Assembly (NCBI GenBank): GCA_963855995.1
Contig: OY979730.1
Location: 11,199,300 to 11,263,299 of the forward strand
From: Muricea muricata
Lineage: Eukaryota > Cnidaria > Anthozoa > Malacalcyonacea > Plexauridae
Length of the DNA stretch: 64,000 bases
Direction: 5' to 3'
Shown piece after piece: positions 1 through 11,204 of the stretch. The notes beneath the pieces are model-generated. The model worked only from the letters and a program-made list of their open reading frames with translations. It ran no database searches and was not told where the DNA came from. A program made the position numbers and the translations under genes. Numbering within the stretch: the stretch's first letter is position 1; each line of letters opens with the position of its first letter.

Positions 1-124
1 TCGGTTTTTTTGTGTAAGAATGGAAAAAAAGTAAACCATCAAATCCTAAATCAAGTAATTAGAATTTGTTTTTTTTAATGTTGTTGTGATGGCGGAGTTA
101 TTTTGTTGTATTCGTATGTTTTAG

Positions 125-3100
125 ATACCTTAGCAACAACAATATTGACTCTGTTGCTCCGAGAACATTTCAAGATCTGCAAGCACTGGGAAGTTTGTAA
201 GTGCTGTGCTTGGATGTGATGTGATGTGATGTGATGTGATGTGATGTGATGTGATGTGATGTGATGTGATGTGATGTGATGTGATGTGATGTGATGTGAT
301 GTGATGTGATGTGATGTGATGTGATGTGATGTGATGTGATGTGATGTGATGTGATGTGATGTGATGTGATGTGATGTGATGTGATGTGATGTGATGTGAT
401 GTGATGTGATGTGATGTGATGTGATGTGATGTGATGTGATGTGATGTGATGTGATGTGATGTGATGTGACGTGGGCGATGCAATGACACACGGCCTTCTT
501 ATATGTTCTCTAGTGAATAATAAGCTTATATCTTGTTTTCTTTAAGGTATCTATCCGGAAACAAAATCCAAACTTTACAAAAAGGAACATTTTCTGAATT
601 CTCCACTTTGAGAAGAGTGTACGTGAACTCATTTTGTTGCAATTCTCGTTGCCCAGTTTCGAAATCCCTTTCAGGTTTTCATGTTATTTTTTTTCCTTTC
701 AGAGTTTTAGAAAGTAACCCGTTGCATTGCACGTGTGACTTACTTTGGCTATCTCGTTTTCTGCGGAAAATCAAGTCAAACAATATAAAATCAACATGTA
801 CTGCCCCAAAGCATTTGGAGGGTCGTACGCTCATCTCACTGACGCCCGAGGATTTAAATTGCAGCCAACCCACGTTCGTTAAAATCCCGCTAGACATCGT
901 GATTAGTTCCAGACCTCCGAGTCGCGCGTACTTCTATTGTCAGGCCAGCGGTCATCCGACGCCGACGATCACGTGGTTGAAGAATCGTGTGCAACTCGAC
1001 ACCGACGAACATTATGTCATCCTGGACGATGGAACTTTAGAAATTCACCAACCGGGCAAAGATGACGAAGCCACTTATCATTGTCTGGCGCGAAACTCCG
1101 CTGGACAGAAAGTCTCGGAAGCACGTTTGATGTATTACGAAGAGGAAGGTCGGTAGTACCAGTCCTAACATACTTTTCACGCCGTTTACAGCCAAAAACG
1201 CCACAGACTTGTTGCAAGCTGTCATATTTACAAGCTTGTTGCAACAGTCAATAAGTTGCAACAAACTTGTCAATTTCATGAAGTTGCAACAAGTCCGTGA
1301 AAATCAGGCTTGTTGCAACTTATCATTTGCAGACTTCTGAGACCTTATCCACTGGCTTGCTGCAACCTTACCTTTATCTTATCTTACCTTAATCTTACCT
1401 TTACCTTGCCTTACCTTTACTTTACTTTACCTTACCTGTACATTACCCTTATCTTACCTTTACCTTACATTGCCTTGCCTTGCCTTTACTTTACCTTACC
1501 TGTACCTTACCTGTACCTTACCTTAATCTTACCTTTACCTTCACGTTACCCTTACCTTAATCTTACCTTTACCTTACCTTTACCTTACCTTTACCTTACC
1601 TTTACCTTACCTTTACCTTACCTTTACCTTACCTTTACCTTACCTTACCTTACCTTACCTTACCTTTACCTTACCTTACCTTACCTTACCTTACCTTACC
1701 TTACCTTACCTTACCTTACCTTACCTTACCTTACCTTACCTTACCTTACCTTACCTTACCTTACCTTACCTTACCTTACCTTACCTTACCTTACCTTACC
1801 TTGTCTTAATCTTACCTTACCTTATCTTAATCTTACCTTAATCTTACCTTTACCTTACCTTTACCTTACCTTACTTTAATCTTACCTTAATCTTACCTTT
1901 GCCTTACCTTTGTCGTGCCTTGCCTTTACCTTATCTTACCTTTATCTTACCTTACCTCTACGGTTTCCCCGCGGTAATTATTTCAACCTATCTTTTATCC
2001 ACAGTTGCTCCAACGTTCACCGATACTCCCCAAGACACAGAAGTGGTGGAGGGAAATGCATTGATGTTAAAATGTTCCTCGCAAGGAATTCCGAACCCTA
2101 TAATCAGTTGGAGACGTAACGGTCACCGTCTTACCCCGTCTAGTCGACTTCGTATCCTAAAGTCGGGAGCGTTACAAATCTCTGAAGCCAGAAGACGTGA
2201 TCACGGCCAGTACACGTGCAGAGCTCGGAATAAAGTCGGGTATATCACGAGATCCGCTACATTGGTGGTCAAAAGTAAGTATAAAAATTCCTAGCGCTCT
2301 TGAGCCAATGTTCACGCCTATTTTAGCAAGTTTCAAACAGTTTAGTTCGCTGAATGTCGCGTTTACACAGCCAGAAACAGGCAAGTGGCAGTAAGTCTGC
2401 TGCAGGCTTGTTACCTTGCAGTCACCAAGCTGATATCAGGATGCGTTCACATCGCTTGCTCCGGCTTGATGATAACAAGAGTGCTGGAAGTTGTCAACAG
2501 GCTTGATGCAAGTTGATCTCAAGGCTTTTTATCCACAAGCTTGATACAAGTTGTTTCAACAAGTCTGCAAATATCAAGTTGCATCGAGTATGATTTTCAC
2601 AGACTTGATGCAACTTGATGAAGCCAACAGGCTTGATGCAACTAGAAGACAAACGTGCATCAAGCTGGTAAAAAATCGGCAACTTGCATCAAGTTTGTGG
2701 CGTTTCTGATTGTGTACGACTTCAAAACAAACTTTCCAATTACCCAAGGGACGTGTTGATGCTCAGTTTCACGTTGTGTTGACCACGTATTTGAGAATTC
2801 GCTTGCAAACCAGAAATTGTCCATACCTGCTGTCCACTATCTTGTCACTGGATGAAATCTGCCATATGAAACCGGGCTGGTTTTTGTCTCGCTGATGTGA
2901 ACAGGTTCTCAGGAATAGTTTTATAATTGCATTTACTCGAAGCCTGGACATCATTTATTTTTTTCACCAATTCTACCTAAGCTCTGTTGACATTCTGCTA
3001 AGCATTCAACAATATCATTAACCAAAGCTGGAAATGTTCCAGCAGACCCACTCATCTCTGAACGCTAGATGTTGTCATATTTACAGTCGAAATTTTTGAC

Positions 3101-6100
3101 TTGATTGCTGTTACCACGGGCACATGTGGTAACTTGTAACTATTTTTCTTCAGCAACGCCTGTGTTCAGTTTGAAACCCGCGGCAATCACAGAAGTTGTC
3201 GAGGGGACATCGGCCTCGCTGCCGTGCCGCGCGGACGCCTATCCAACACCAGCTATGACTTGGTTTAAGGACGGGACACGATTGCCGTCCGAAGAACGTC
3301 ACGTGATCTTGACTACCGGAAGTCTGAGGATATTGCTGGTGCAACCACGTGACGAAGGCGTGTACACATGCCAAGCCATCAACGTGATTGGCGTGCGAAC
3401 TGCGACATCCCGACTGGTTGTTAAACGTAAAGGTATGTCTCAAACGTATGCAATAAGCTGTCGTGGTTTGTGTCTGAACTACCTGAAAAAGATATCTCAA
3501 ACGTGGTGGTCTAGTGTAGATAGTATTCTATAATAAGCTGTGGTGGTTTGTGTCTGAACTACCCGAAAAAGATATCTCAAACGTGATGGTCTAGTGTAGG
3601 TAGTATTCCACAATAAGCTGTCGTGGTTTGTGTCTGAACTACCTGAAAAAGATATCTCAAACGTGGTGGTCCAGTGTAGGTAGTATTCTACAATAAGCTG
3701 TCGTGGTTTGTGTCTGAACTACCTGAAAAAGATATCTCAAACGTTATGGTCCTAGTGTTGGTAGTATTCTACAATAAGCTGTCGTGGTTTGTGTCTGAAC
3801 TACCTGAAAAAGATATCTCAAACGTGGTGGTTCAGTGTAGGTAGTATTCTACAATAAGCTGTCGTGGTTTGTGTCTGAACCACCTGAATCATGTATTATA
3901 AATTTCTGTCTATCTCTCAATCCTTTAATTTTTCCTAGCCAAGCCAGAGATTGTGTCGATATCGCAAGATCTCGTTGTCAATGTTGGTGACGAGGTTTCC
4001 TTGACTTGCTCCGCGCGAGGCCGTCCCAAGCCTGTGATCACGTGGGTTAAGGATGATATACGCGTGACCAATGGCAACAGATTCGTGCTCCAACCCTCTG
4101 GAGACTTGAGCATCAAAGAAATTGGTAAAAACGATGAGGGAAACTATCAATGTTTGGCGAAAAACGATGTCGGCACCGAAATTAAAACCGTTAGGGTTGT
4201 GGTAAGAGGTGAGTGGAGTTACCTTAAATTTATCTCGTACGCAACCCGAGTAAAAACTCACGAGTTTTGACAAGCCTGCAGACGGGTTATAACAAGTCTG
4301 TTCACAAGCTGTTGCCAAGTTGTGTTCGCACTGCTTGTTCCAAGTTGTTGGAACAAGTTTGAAACAAGTTGTAAACAACTTGTAAGAAGATTGATGGGAC
4401 TGTCAGACTTGTTGCAAGGTTGTTTCAAAAAGACTGATACAGAGTCATGATATAACAATATTGTTACAGCCTTGTGTTGTTAACTTTGTGACGATCTTGT
4501 TACAACAAGTCTGTATCAGAGTTTTTAGGACAATCTTGTAACCAATCTGATATTCCTGTCAAGCTTGTTACAAGCTTGTCGACAAATTGTTGGCATCTGG
4601 GCGGAAGTGTACGAACTCAACTTGTTAACCGGGGCTTCTTGACAAAGTTGTTACAAGTTTTAAGCTTGCTTAGTTCAGTCTTATTTCATGTGTTGTAGTT
4701 TCTCGTGTTGTTTCATTGCTAACATCAATCATTTTTTTCAATGTTTTCAGCCACGGCACAAGGACCTGGAGACAAGTTTGTCAACTCTTCAATCATGATA
4801 GCAAAAGAAGCAATCAACCGAGCAATACAGACGACAATACAACGTTTGTTTGCACAAGCTCGACCTAAATCTCCCAGTGATTTGCTCGCTTTGTTTCGCT
4901 TTCCAAACAAACAAGCAATCGAAATTGCCCGGGCTGCTGAGGTAGGTGATATGGTGTGGTGTGTTGTGATGTGTGGTGTTGTGTATGTGGTGTAGTTTGA
5001 TGTGGTGTAATTTGGTGTGATGTGATGTGGTGTGGTGTGATGTGATGTGATGTGATGTGATGTGATGTGATGTGATGTGATGTGATGTGATGTGGTGTGG
5101 TGTGGTGTGGTGTGGTGTGGTGTGGTGTGGTGTGGTGTGGTGTGGTGTGGTGTGGTGTGGTGTGGTGTGGTGTGGTGTGGTGTGGTGTGGTGTGGTGTGG
5201 TGTGGTGTGGTGTGGTGTGGTGTGGTGTGGTGTGGTGTGGTGTGGTGTGGTGTGGTGTGATGTGATGTGATGTGATGTGATGTGGTGTGGTGTAGTTTGA
5301 TGTGGTGTGGTGTGGTGTGGTGTGGTGTGGTGTGGTGTGGTGTGGTGTGGTGTGATGTGATGTGATGTGGTGTCTTATGATGCGGTATGATGTGGTGTGA
5401 TGTGATGTGATAACAAGTTTTGACGATCCACTTACAACAAGTCTTTTGGCAACTTGCAACAGGTTTGTGGTCAACAAGCTGTCGCCAGCCATGCGAACGC
5501 ATCCTGATATCGGCTTGTTGATAACAAGTCTGTTGCAAGATGTCAACACACTTGTTACAACTCGTTGTTTGGCTGTGTGTAGTTATTTATGTTATTACCA
5601 AAATTCTATTCACTCTTTCCCAGGTCTTCGAGACAACAATCCAATTAATCCACGAGAACGTCGAGAAGGGCAAGATGCTAAACATCAGTGAAATATCTTA
5701 CAACTACTTTGATCTCGTCTCGCCGACCTACCTGGAAATGATCGCAAATCTTTCTGGGTGTACCCAGCACAGGCGAACCGTGAACTGCACCGAGAACCTG
5801 TGCTACCACAAGAAGTACAGAACCATTGATGGCACGTGCAATAACCTGGATAACCCCATGTGGGGCGCCTCGTTGACCGCTTTCCGACGGCTTCTCCGAC
5901 CTGTGTACGAGAACGGTTTCAACACGCCGGTCGGTTGGCGTAATAAGGACGTCGTACCCAGCGCGCGTCTGGTTTCAACCGAGCTTATATCAACTGCGAA
6001 CGTCACGCCCGACCAGACATTTACTCACATGCTCATGCAATGGGGTCAGTTCCTGGACCACGACTTAGATTTCACCGTCACCAGCCCGAGCAGCCAGCGG

Positions 6101-9100
6101 TTCACTGACGGCGAGGACTGCACCAGCACCTGCGAGAATCAGTCGCCTTGCTTTCCCATCCAAATCCCCCCGGGCGATAAACGCATAAAACGTCACAAAT
6201 GCATGACGTTCACGCGCTCGAGTTCGGCTTGTGGTACCGGAGCGACTTCCGTTTTCTTTAGCGTGGTGTCCACGCGCGAACAGATGAATCAAATTACGTC
6301 ATATCTGGACGCGTCGAACGTCTACGGCTCGTCTGCCGACGAGGAGCAACACTTGCGGGATCTGTCCAATAATAACGGTCTTTTGAAAACGGGAATACTG
6401 ATCAACGGTAAACCTTTGCTGCCGTTTAATGAAGGCACGCCCATTGAGTGTTTGAAGTCGGAAAAGGAGAGTCCTATCCCGTGCTTTCTTGCGGGCGATC
6501 ACCGCGCCAACGAGCAACTCGGTCTGCTGTCTATGCACACAATATGGATGCGCGAACATAACAGAATTGCGACGCAACTGCGCATCTTGAATCCAAGCTG
6601 GGGCGGCGAGAAGATCTTCCAGGAAACTCGAAAAATCGTAGGCGCGGAAATGCAGCATATCACGTACGAGCAGTATCTGCCAAAAATTCTAGGAAAGCAA
6701 GGCATGGAAATTCTCGGAAAATACGAGGGATATAAACCCGACGTGGATGCGAGCATATTCAATGGCTTTGCAACGGCCGCGTTCAGGTTTGGACACAGCT
6801 TGATCAACCCTGTACTTAAGCGTCTGAACTCGTCGTTTAAGACGATCAAAGAAGGCGATATCCCGTTGCACAAGGCATTTTTTGCTCCCTACAGGATTGT
6901 GGAAGAGGGCGGAATCGATCCGATAATCAGGGGCTTGTTCTACGCTCCCGCAAAGGACAGGCGAGATCAGGATGGGGTTTTAAACACAGAACTTACTGAG
7001 CGCTTGTTCGAGATGGCGCACGCCGTCGCGCTCGACCTGGCCGCGCTGAACATCAAGAGAGCACGCGACCACGGCCTGCCTGGTTACAACGAGTACCGCG
7101 CTCTGTGTAACTTGGAACCCTTGAAAACGTTTGATGAATTGAAAAGCGTGATTTCGAATGAGAAAATCATTAGAAAGTTGCAGACGCACTACGGCGATGT
7201 GAATAAGATTGGCTTGTGGGTCGGCGGGATCTTGGAAGATATCGTTCCCGGCAGCCTCTTGGGTCCCACATTTCAATGTCTCATTGCAATGCAGTTCAAG
7301 AACCTGCGTGATGGGGACAGGTAACAAAGCCTTTCGTGGATATAAACTTAGACCAATGCCACAAAAATATTTTCACCCTAGTACGTAACACTAAAACGCA
7401 ATAAAAAGACGATTACATTTAAGATTTCATTGATATCGAAGAAGCTAAACTCAGTTCCAAAATATCACATACTTGAACCGATCTGACCGCGTAGCTCAGT
7501 TGGCAGAACATTAAGCTGGTATTTCAAAGGTCGTACCTTCAATTCCCGCCGTGGTCAGGCATATTTTTCAGCTTATCTGGTGTAGATAACTCAGATTTCA
7601 CGATTTTAAGACGTGCATTGGAATTCTGGTCTTCAGTAAAGCCTTCCACACAGGAAAGCTACCGACTGTGCAAGAGTTACTCGTGCCTGACAGCTCAGCG
7701 GATAGCTTGCCGTGCGCAGTTGGATTTTACTGAGTTCTGTGCGTCATGCAACCTTGTTAGATACACGAGAAAAGATTACACGAGGAAAAAACTCCGTAAA
7801 ATCCACCGCACACTTTCAGTTATCACGAGTAAAGTTTGCTCGGTTGATAGCTCTTGTAGGCGGCATTCCTAAAGTGTTTATGAAACGAAAACGTTTGTTC
7901 CATTATGTGAAAGAACGTTGGAAACTTTACTGCAAGTCTTTTTACGCCTTTTTGTTACAGTGCTTCGATGTTGAGATATTTCAGTTTGAATTTTTTGTTT
8001 TGCCCACTAATGATGTCTTACTTTGCATCTGATTTTATATTTTAAACCAGGTTCTTCTATGAGTATGACGGCGTATTTGAGCCGGGGCAACTGACGCAGA
8101 TCAAACGGGTAACCCTGGGTCGAGTCCTGTGTGATAATGGTGATAATATAACACAAGTACAATCAGACGTGTTCCTGCGTGTCAATCACCTGTCTGATTA
8201 TTCGTCTTGTTCTTCTCAGCCAAGTATTGATCTTCGCTTATGGAAGGAATGCTGTACAGGTATATTGTCTGGTTTGTCTACCTTGGCTAAAAAAATGTTT
8301 CCTGATTTGTCCACCTTCAGGAAACATGGCTAGGAGACAGTGTTTCCTGGTTTGTTTATCTTCAGGAAACAATTTTATCATCCACTCTCATCTAATTGCA
8401 GAAAATTGTCGAGACCAAGACCAAACATTTACGCTGTCCTACAGTGTAAACGAAGTTAAGAGAAACAAAAGATTTGCTAGCATGGAAAATGGTCTAGTTG
8501 AGAATGAAGTAGAGAATCTGTACATCAAGTTTGACAAACTTCAGTCTCGTGTTTCAGCCCAGCAAGAAACTCTTAGAAATATTGTAGGCAAGGTAATGAA
8601 ATAATTAGCTTTAGAAATAAGTTAGTTTTGTTTTAGTTTCCTCCTGTAGTAACACTGGATCAATAAGAGATGATCCTGACTGGACCTCTAGGAAAAACAG
8701 TTTAGAACTGATAGAGCTATCCAGTATAAATAAAGTTAGTTTAGTTTAGGTTTCCTCCTGTAATAACACTGGATCAATAAGAGATGATCCTTACTGGACC
8801 TATAGGAATATCAGTTTAGAACTGCTACCCAGTATGAATAAAGTTTGTTTAGTTTGGGTTTTCTCCTGTAGTAACACTGGATCAATAAGAGATGATCCTT
8901 ACTGGACCTCTAAGAAGTACAGTTTAGAACTGATTGAGCGATTTGATTAGACCAAAATGCTTCACTGATAGCAACTGCCAGTAAACGTTATGTATTGGTC
9001 TTCAGGTACAGAATTTGGAGAAGAAACACGAAACACCTGTTTGTATTGATCATTTGGGAAGGACGCGTGAGTTTGGTGAATCATGGCGGGTTGGTCCTTG

Positions 9101-9626
9101 TAAAACTTGTATCTGTAAGGTACGTCTCACGTTACTTTATGTGTGATGTGATGTGATATCGATGTACGTCTCACGTTACTTTATGTGTGATGTGATGTCT
9201 CACGTTACTTTATGTGTGATGTGATGTGATGTGATGTGATGTGATGTGATGTGATGTGATGTGATGTGATGTGATGTGATGTGATGTGATGTGATGTGAT
9301 GTGATGTGATGTGATGTGATGTGATGTGATGTGATGTGATGTGATGTGATGTGATGTGATGTGATGTGATGTGATGTGATGTGATGTGATGTGATGTGAT
9401 GTGATGTGATGTGATGTGATGTGATGTGATGTGATGTGATGTGATGTGATGTGATGTGATGTGATGTGACTAAACGTGTTAATTAAACAACATCCTATTT
9501 ATAACTTTATACATTTCAAACTTTCCATTCCAGGAATCGAGAACAGAATGTGAAACACAAGTCTGTCCTGAATTGACATGTGAAAACGCCCAGATACCAC
9601 ACGATCAGTGCTGTCCTGCCTGTTGA
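125..9626 (+). CDS. PXDN: Peroxidasin homologue, 5' end outside the window
   Basis: Secreted haem peroxidase of the extracellular matrix; in known animals it uses bromide to form sulfilimine crosslinks in collagen IV. Twelve exons join in one frame: 125-196, 547-618, 703-1148, 2005-2274, 3154-3432, 3939-4208, 4751-4941, 5624-7320, 8051-8259, 8402-8592, 9006-9119, 9534-9626 (about 1300 residues). Domains in order: two LRRs, one per 72-bp exon; LRR C-cap ([12 protein letters not shown]); four Ig domains, each with the Cys-Trp-Cys pattern; linker with [12 protein letters not shown]; peroxidase; a coiled-coil stretch (8402-8592); a VWC module ending CCPAC at the stop. The peroxidase exon holds [11 protein letters not shown] (distal His codon 6059-6061) and RFGHSLI (proximal His codon 6794-6796). 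Signal peptide, LRR N-cap and further LRRs must lie upstream. All introns have GT-AG ends. Family identity is firm; exact 3' exon ends rest on frame and splice consensus. Confidence 0.95.
213..469 (+). repeat. (TGATG)n microsatellite in a peroxidasin intron
   Basis: About 50 nearly perfect copies of the pentamer, lying between the two LRR exons. Open frames across it on the minus strand (runs of His-Ile-Thr-Ser) are only a translation of the repeat. Confidence 0.97.
1188..1366. repeat. ACAGCCAAAA / CTTGTTGCAAC element
   Basis: Starts ACAGCCAAAAACGCCACAG and continues with alternating direct and inverted forms of CTTGTTGCAAC. It is one of about 16 copies of this family in the window, and lies in the intron after the first Ig exon. 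Confidence 0.8.
1367..1957 (+). repeat. (CTTAC)n microsatellite
   Basis: Degenerate CTTAC/CTTTAC pentamer and hexamer tract, pure between about 1625 and 1800, ending 48 bp before the second Ig exon. The long Leu-Pro-Tyr frame through it is not a gene. Confidence 0.97.
2392..2720. repeat. CTTGATGCAAC variant of the ACAGCCAAAA element
   Basis: Same layout as the CTTGTTGCAAC family, but most copies of the core read CTTGATGCAAC. Contains the family's GATATCAGGATGCG block. The same variant recurs at 62999-63460. Confidence 0.75.
3436..3890 (+). repeat. 80-bp minisatellite, about six copies
   Basis: AATAAGCTG recurs at about 3452, 3532, 3612, 3692, 3773 and 3853, so the unit is 80-81 bp. Each unit includes GATATCTCAAACGTGGTGG and TAGTATTCTACAATAAGCTG. 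It starts at the splice donor of the third Ig exon, so the first unit partly overlaps the end of that exon's flank. Two units of the same repeat occur in reverse at about 61700-61865. Confidence 0.92.
4262..4675. repeat. CTTGTTGCAAC-type element, degenerate
   Basis: A long run of ACAAGTTTG/CTTGTTAC motifs in the intron after the fourth Ig exon. Assigned to the family by motif density; no clear terminal repeats were seen here. Confidence 0.6.
4943..5412 (+). repeat. (TGTGG)n / (TGATG)n microsatellite
   Basis: Starts right at the donor of the linker exon. Blocks of TGATG flank a central block of about 35 TGTGG units. Transcription gives a UG-rich intron. The His-Thr-Thr-Pro frames on the minus strand are translations of the repeat. 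Confidence 0.97.
5409..5580. repeat. CTTGTTGCAAC / ACAGCCAAAA element
   Basis: Contains CATGCGAACGCATCCTGATA and ends TGTTTGGCTGTGTG, the inverted ACAGCCAAA terminus. Lies between the TGTGG tract and the peroxidase exon. Confidence 0.8.
7484..7557 (+). repeat. tRNA-like sequence, probably a SINE head or tRNA pseudogene
   Basis: A 7-bp acceptor stem is visible (TGACCGC with GTGGTCA). The A box is perfect (TAGCTCAGTTGG) and the B box is degenerate (CCTTCAATTCC). A 7-nt anticodon loop would read GGT (Thr). The D stem is broken (GCTC against GAAC) and the anticodon stem has mismatches. It lies in a peroxidasin intron. A tRNA-derived SINE or pseudogene fits better than a working tRNA. Confidence 0.6.
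8630..8945 (+). repeat. Three tandem copies of an approximately 110-bp repeat
   Basis: Units begin near 8641, 8754 and 8862 with CTCCTGTAGTAACACTGGAT, followed by AATAAGAGATGATCC and CAGTTTAGAACTG. Lies in the intron between the coiled-coil and VWC exons. Confidence 0.88.
9120..9470 (+). repeat. (TGATG)n microsatellite with a duplicated leader
   Basis: ACGTCTCACGTTACTTTATG occurs complete at about 9122 and 9165, and in part at about 9198. It is followed by roughly 53 TGATG units (9205-9469). It splits the two exons encoding the VWC module. Confidence 0.95.
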
Positions 9627-11204
9627 TTGCATTTCTTAGAAATTTCCGACGTTGTCCTGGAAATATCCGGGAAAATTTTGTGTATTTAATATGTGTCTAT
9701 TGTCAAATTTTCACAAAGAGCACGACGTGGCCAGGTGCTGGATGTACATTAGGTTTTACTTTCTGGTAGAAGTATGTAGTAGTAGAAGTATGTAAGAACA
9801 AATTGTAGCTATTTTGATGGAACACACTACGAAGAAACAGACTTACGAACAAGATTGTAGAAACCTGGTCTGTTTTGAACAGCTTGAAAACATCCAATTC
9901 AGTCAGTGGATTTATTCCGTATATATTTGCACTTCAGAAAAAGTTCTCGGATAAGTAAATGCTTTTAGGTTCCTTGTTTTTCAAGTCTTCAGACAACTAT
10001 GATAGATTTGAATAGAAACAATTTGCGTTTTCTTATTATCAGACTTCGTCTTTTCTACTTTATGGGGGCATAAAGCCGAGAAGAAGGAGTCTAGTATAGT
10101 CGTTTTGAAAACATGGGTTTTTGGCTCCATATTCCGCAGTCCACCATGCCGTCGGATTCATGCTCCTGAGCGTAAACGATAAAACCGCTATGGGAACTTC
10201 CGCGATTTGTAGCGATACGGGAAATTAAGTATTGTCTTATCATTGGTCTAATGACGTCATAGGTTTATTATGGCGTGTAGTTTCCGTTGGTGACGGATAC
10301 ACGTCAAAATAGATTGACATGATATCTGGGTGTGATGCAGTAACGTTAATAATATACATCCTGTGATGGGAGGGGGGTGTATATCCTGTGATATGAGTGT
10401 GATGGGGGGGGGGGCGTCGAGGAAGTCTCTTAAACTAAGCTTATGGAAAATTATAGAAGGTGTGTTTGGGTTTAGGTTGGGTAAACACCAACCTAAAATG
10501 GCCAGGCTTTGTGACTGGACTTTTGAAACAAAAGTCATCATTGTTCATGAATCGTTCCTTAGAAAACCTGTTTCCATCGCCTGTCTTTCATTGTTATAAC
10601 CATAGATGCATTCAGGTACATTGTCACCATGAATTTGGCAACAATGGATGTTTTCAGTGAAAAAGAGGCATCTAAGCGGTAGGGTGTGACAGTACCTCGG
10701 CTGCTACAGTGTGCGAGTATCTGGGCATCTGCTTTGTGTGTCTCTGCATTGTTATAACTTGAGTTAATCTTAGTTTGGATTAGGATTAGGGGGGATTAAT
10801 CTAAATTAAGGTTTGATTAAAGATCTGCGATCGAATTTCAGATCAGATTTCACCATTGGATTTCACGCATATTTGACCCGCACAGGCCCCCCCCCCCCCC
10901 CCCCCCAACAGCCCTCCCTAAACCGAGCGCCCGCTGAGAAGGTAGATAATTGACTTTGTCAAGACTTTGTCTTTCTAAATTGTTAGTAAAAGTCTTTGTA
11001 ATAAATTGATTGTGTTTTAATTAAAGTTTTGTTTAGAAACGGTGTATTAAACTTAATTAAATGATTAGTATAAATACACTGGTTCAGTAATTAGGTGATT
11101 GAGTACTTCACCGAAAATCTTTTATTTTCTGACCGGCGGGTCAACTTCTTGTGAGTTTGGCTGTTCAAATCCTTGATGTTTCATACAGAACTGGAGAGAC
11201 GATA
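9627..11204. other. Intergenic region between peroxidasin and the first Ig-TIR receptor
   Basis: No supportable gene. Holds the peroxidasin 3' flank, a short imperfect hairpin at 10041-10092 (arms of about 24 nt around TTTATGGGGGCATAAA), GTGATGGGAGGGG-type purine tracts at 10360-10415, a poly-C run at about 10888-10906, and a palindromic TGACGTCA at about 10252. The promoter of the next gene should lie in the last few hundred bases, but no core element stands out. Confidence 0.5.

Noticed and set aside
75-491. Minus-strand frames of His-Ile-Thr-Ser repeats (also 4725-5549)
   Set aside because: They are translations of TGATG and TGTGG microsatellites; the unit length of 5 gives an open frame in any phase lacking a stop.
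1310-1879. 189-codon Leu-Pro-Tyr frame
   Set aside because: Translation of the CTTAC microsatellite inside a peroxidasin intron.
7484-7557. Functional tRNA gene
   Set aside because: D stem and anticodon stem are mismatched and the B box deviates; listed as tRNA-like repeat instead.
7618-8032. Two overlapping frames between peroxidase exons
   Set aside because: No family similarity, and the region is the intron between two well-supported peroxidasin exons.
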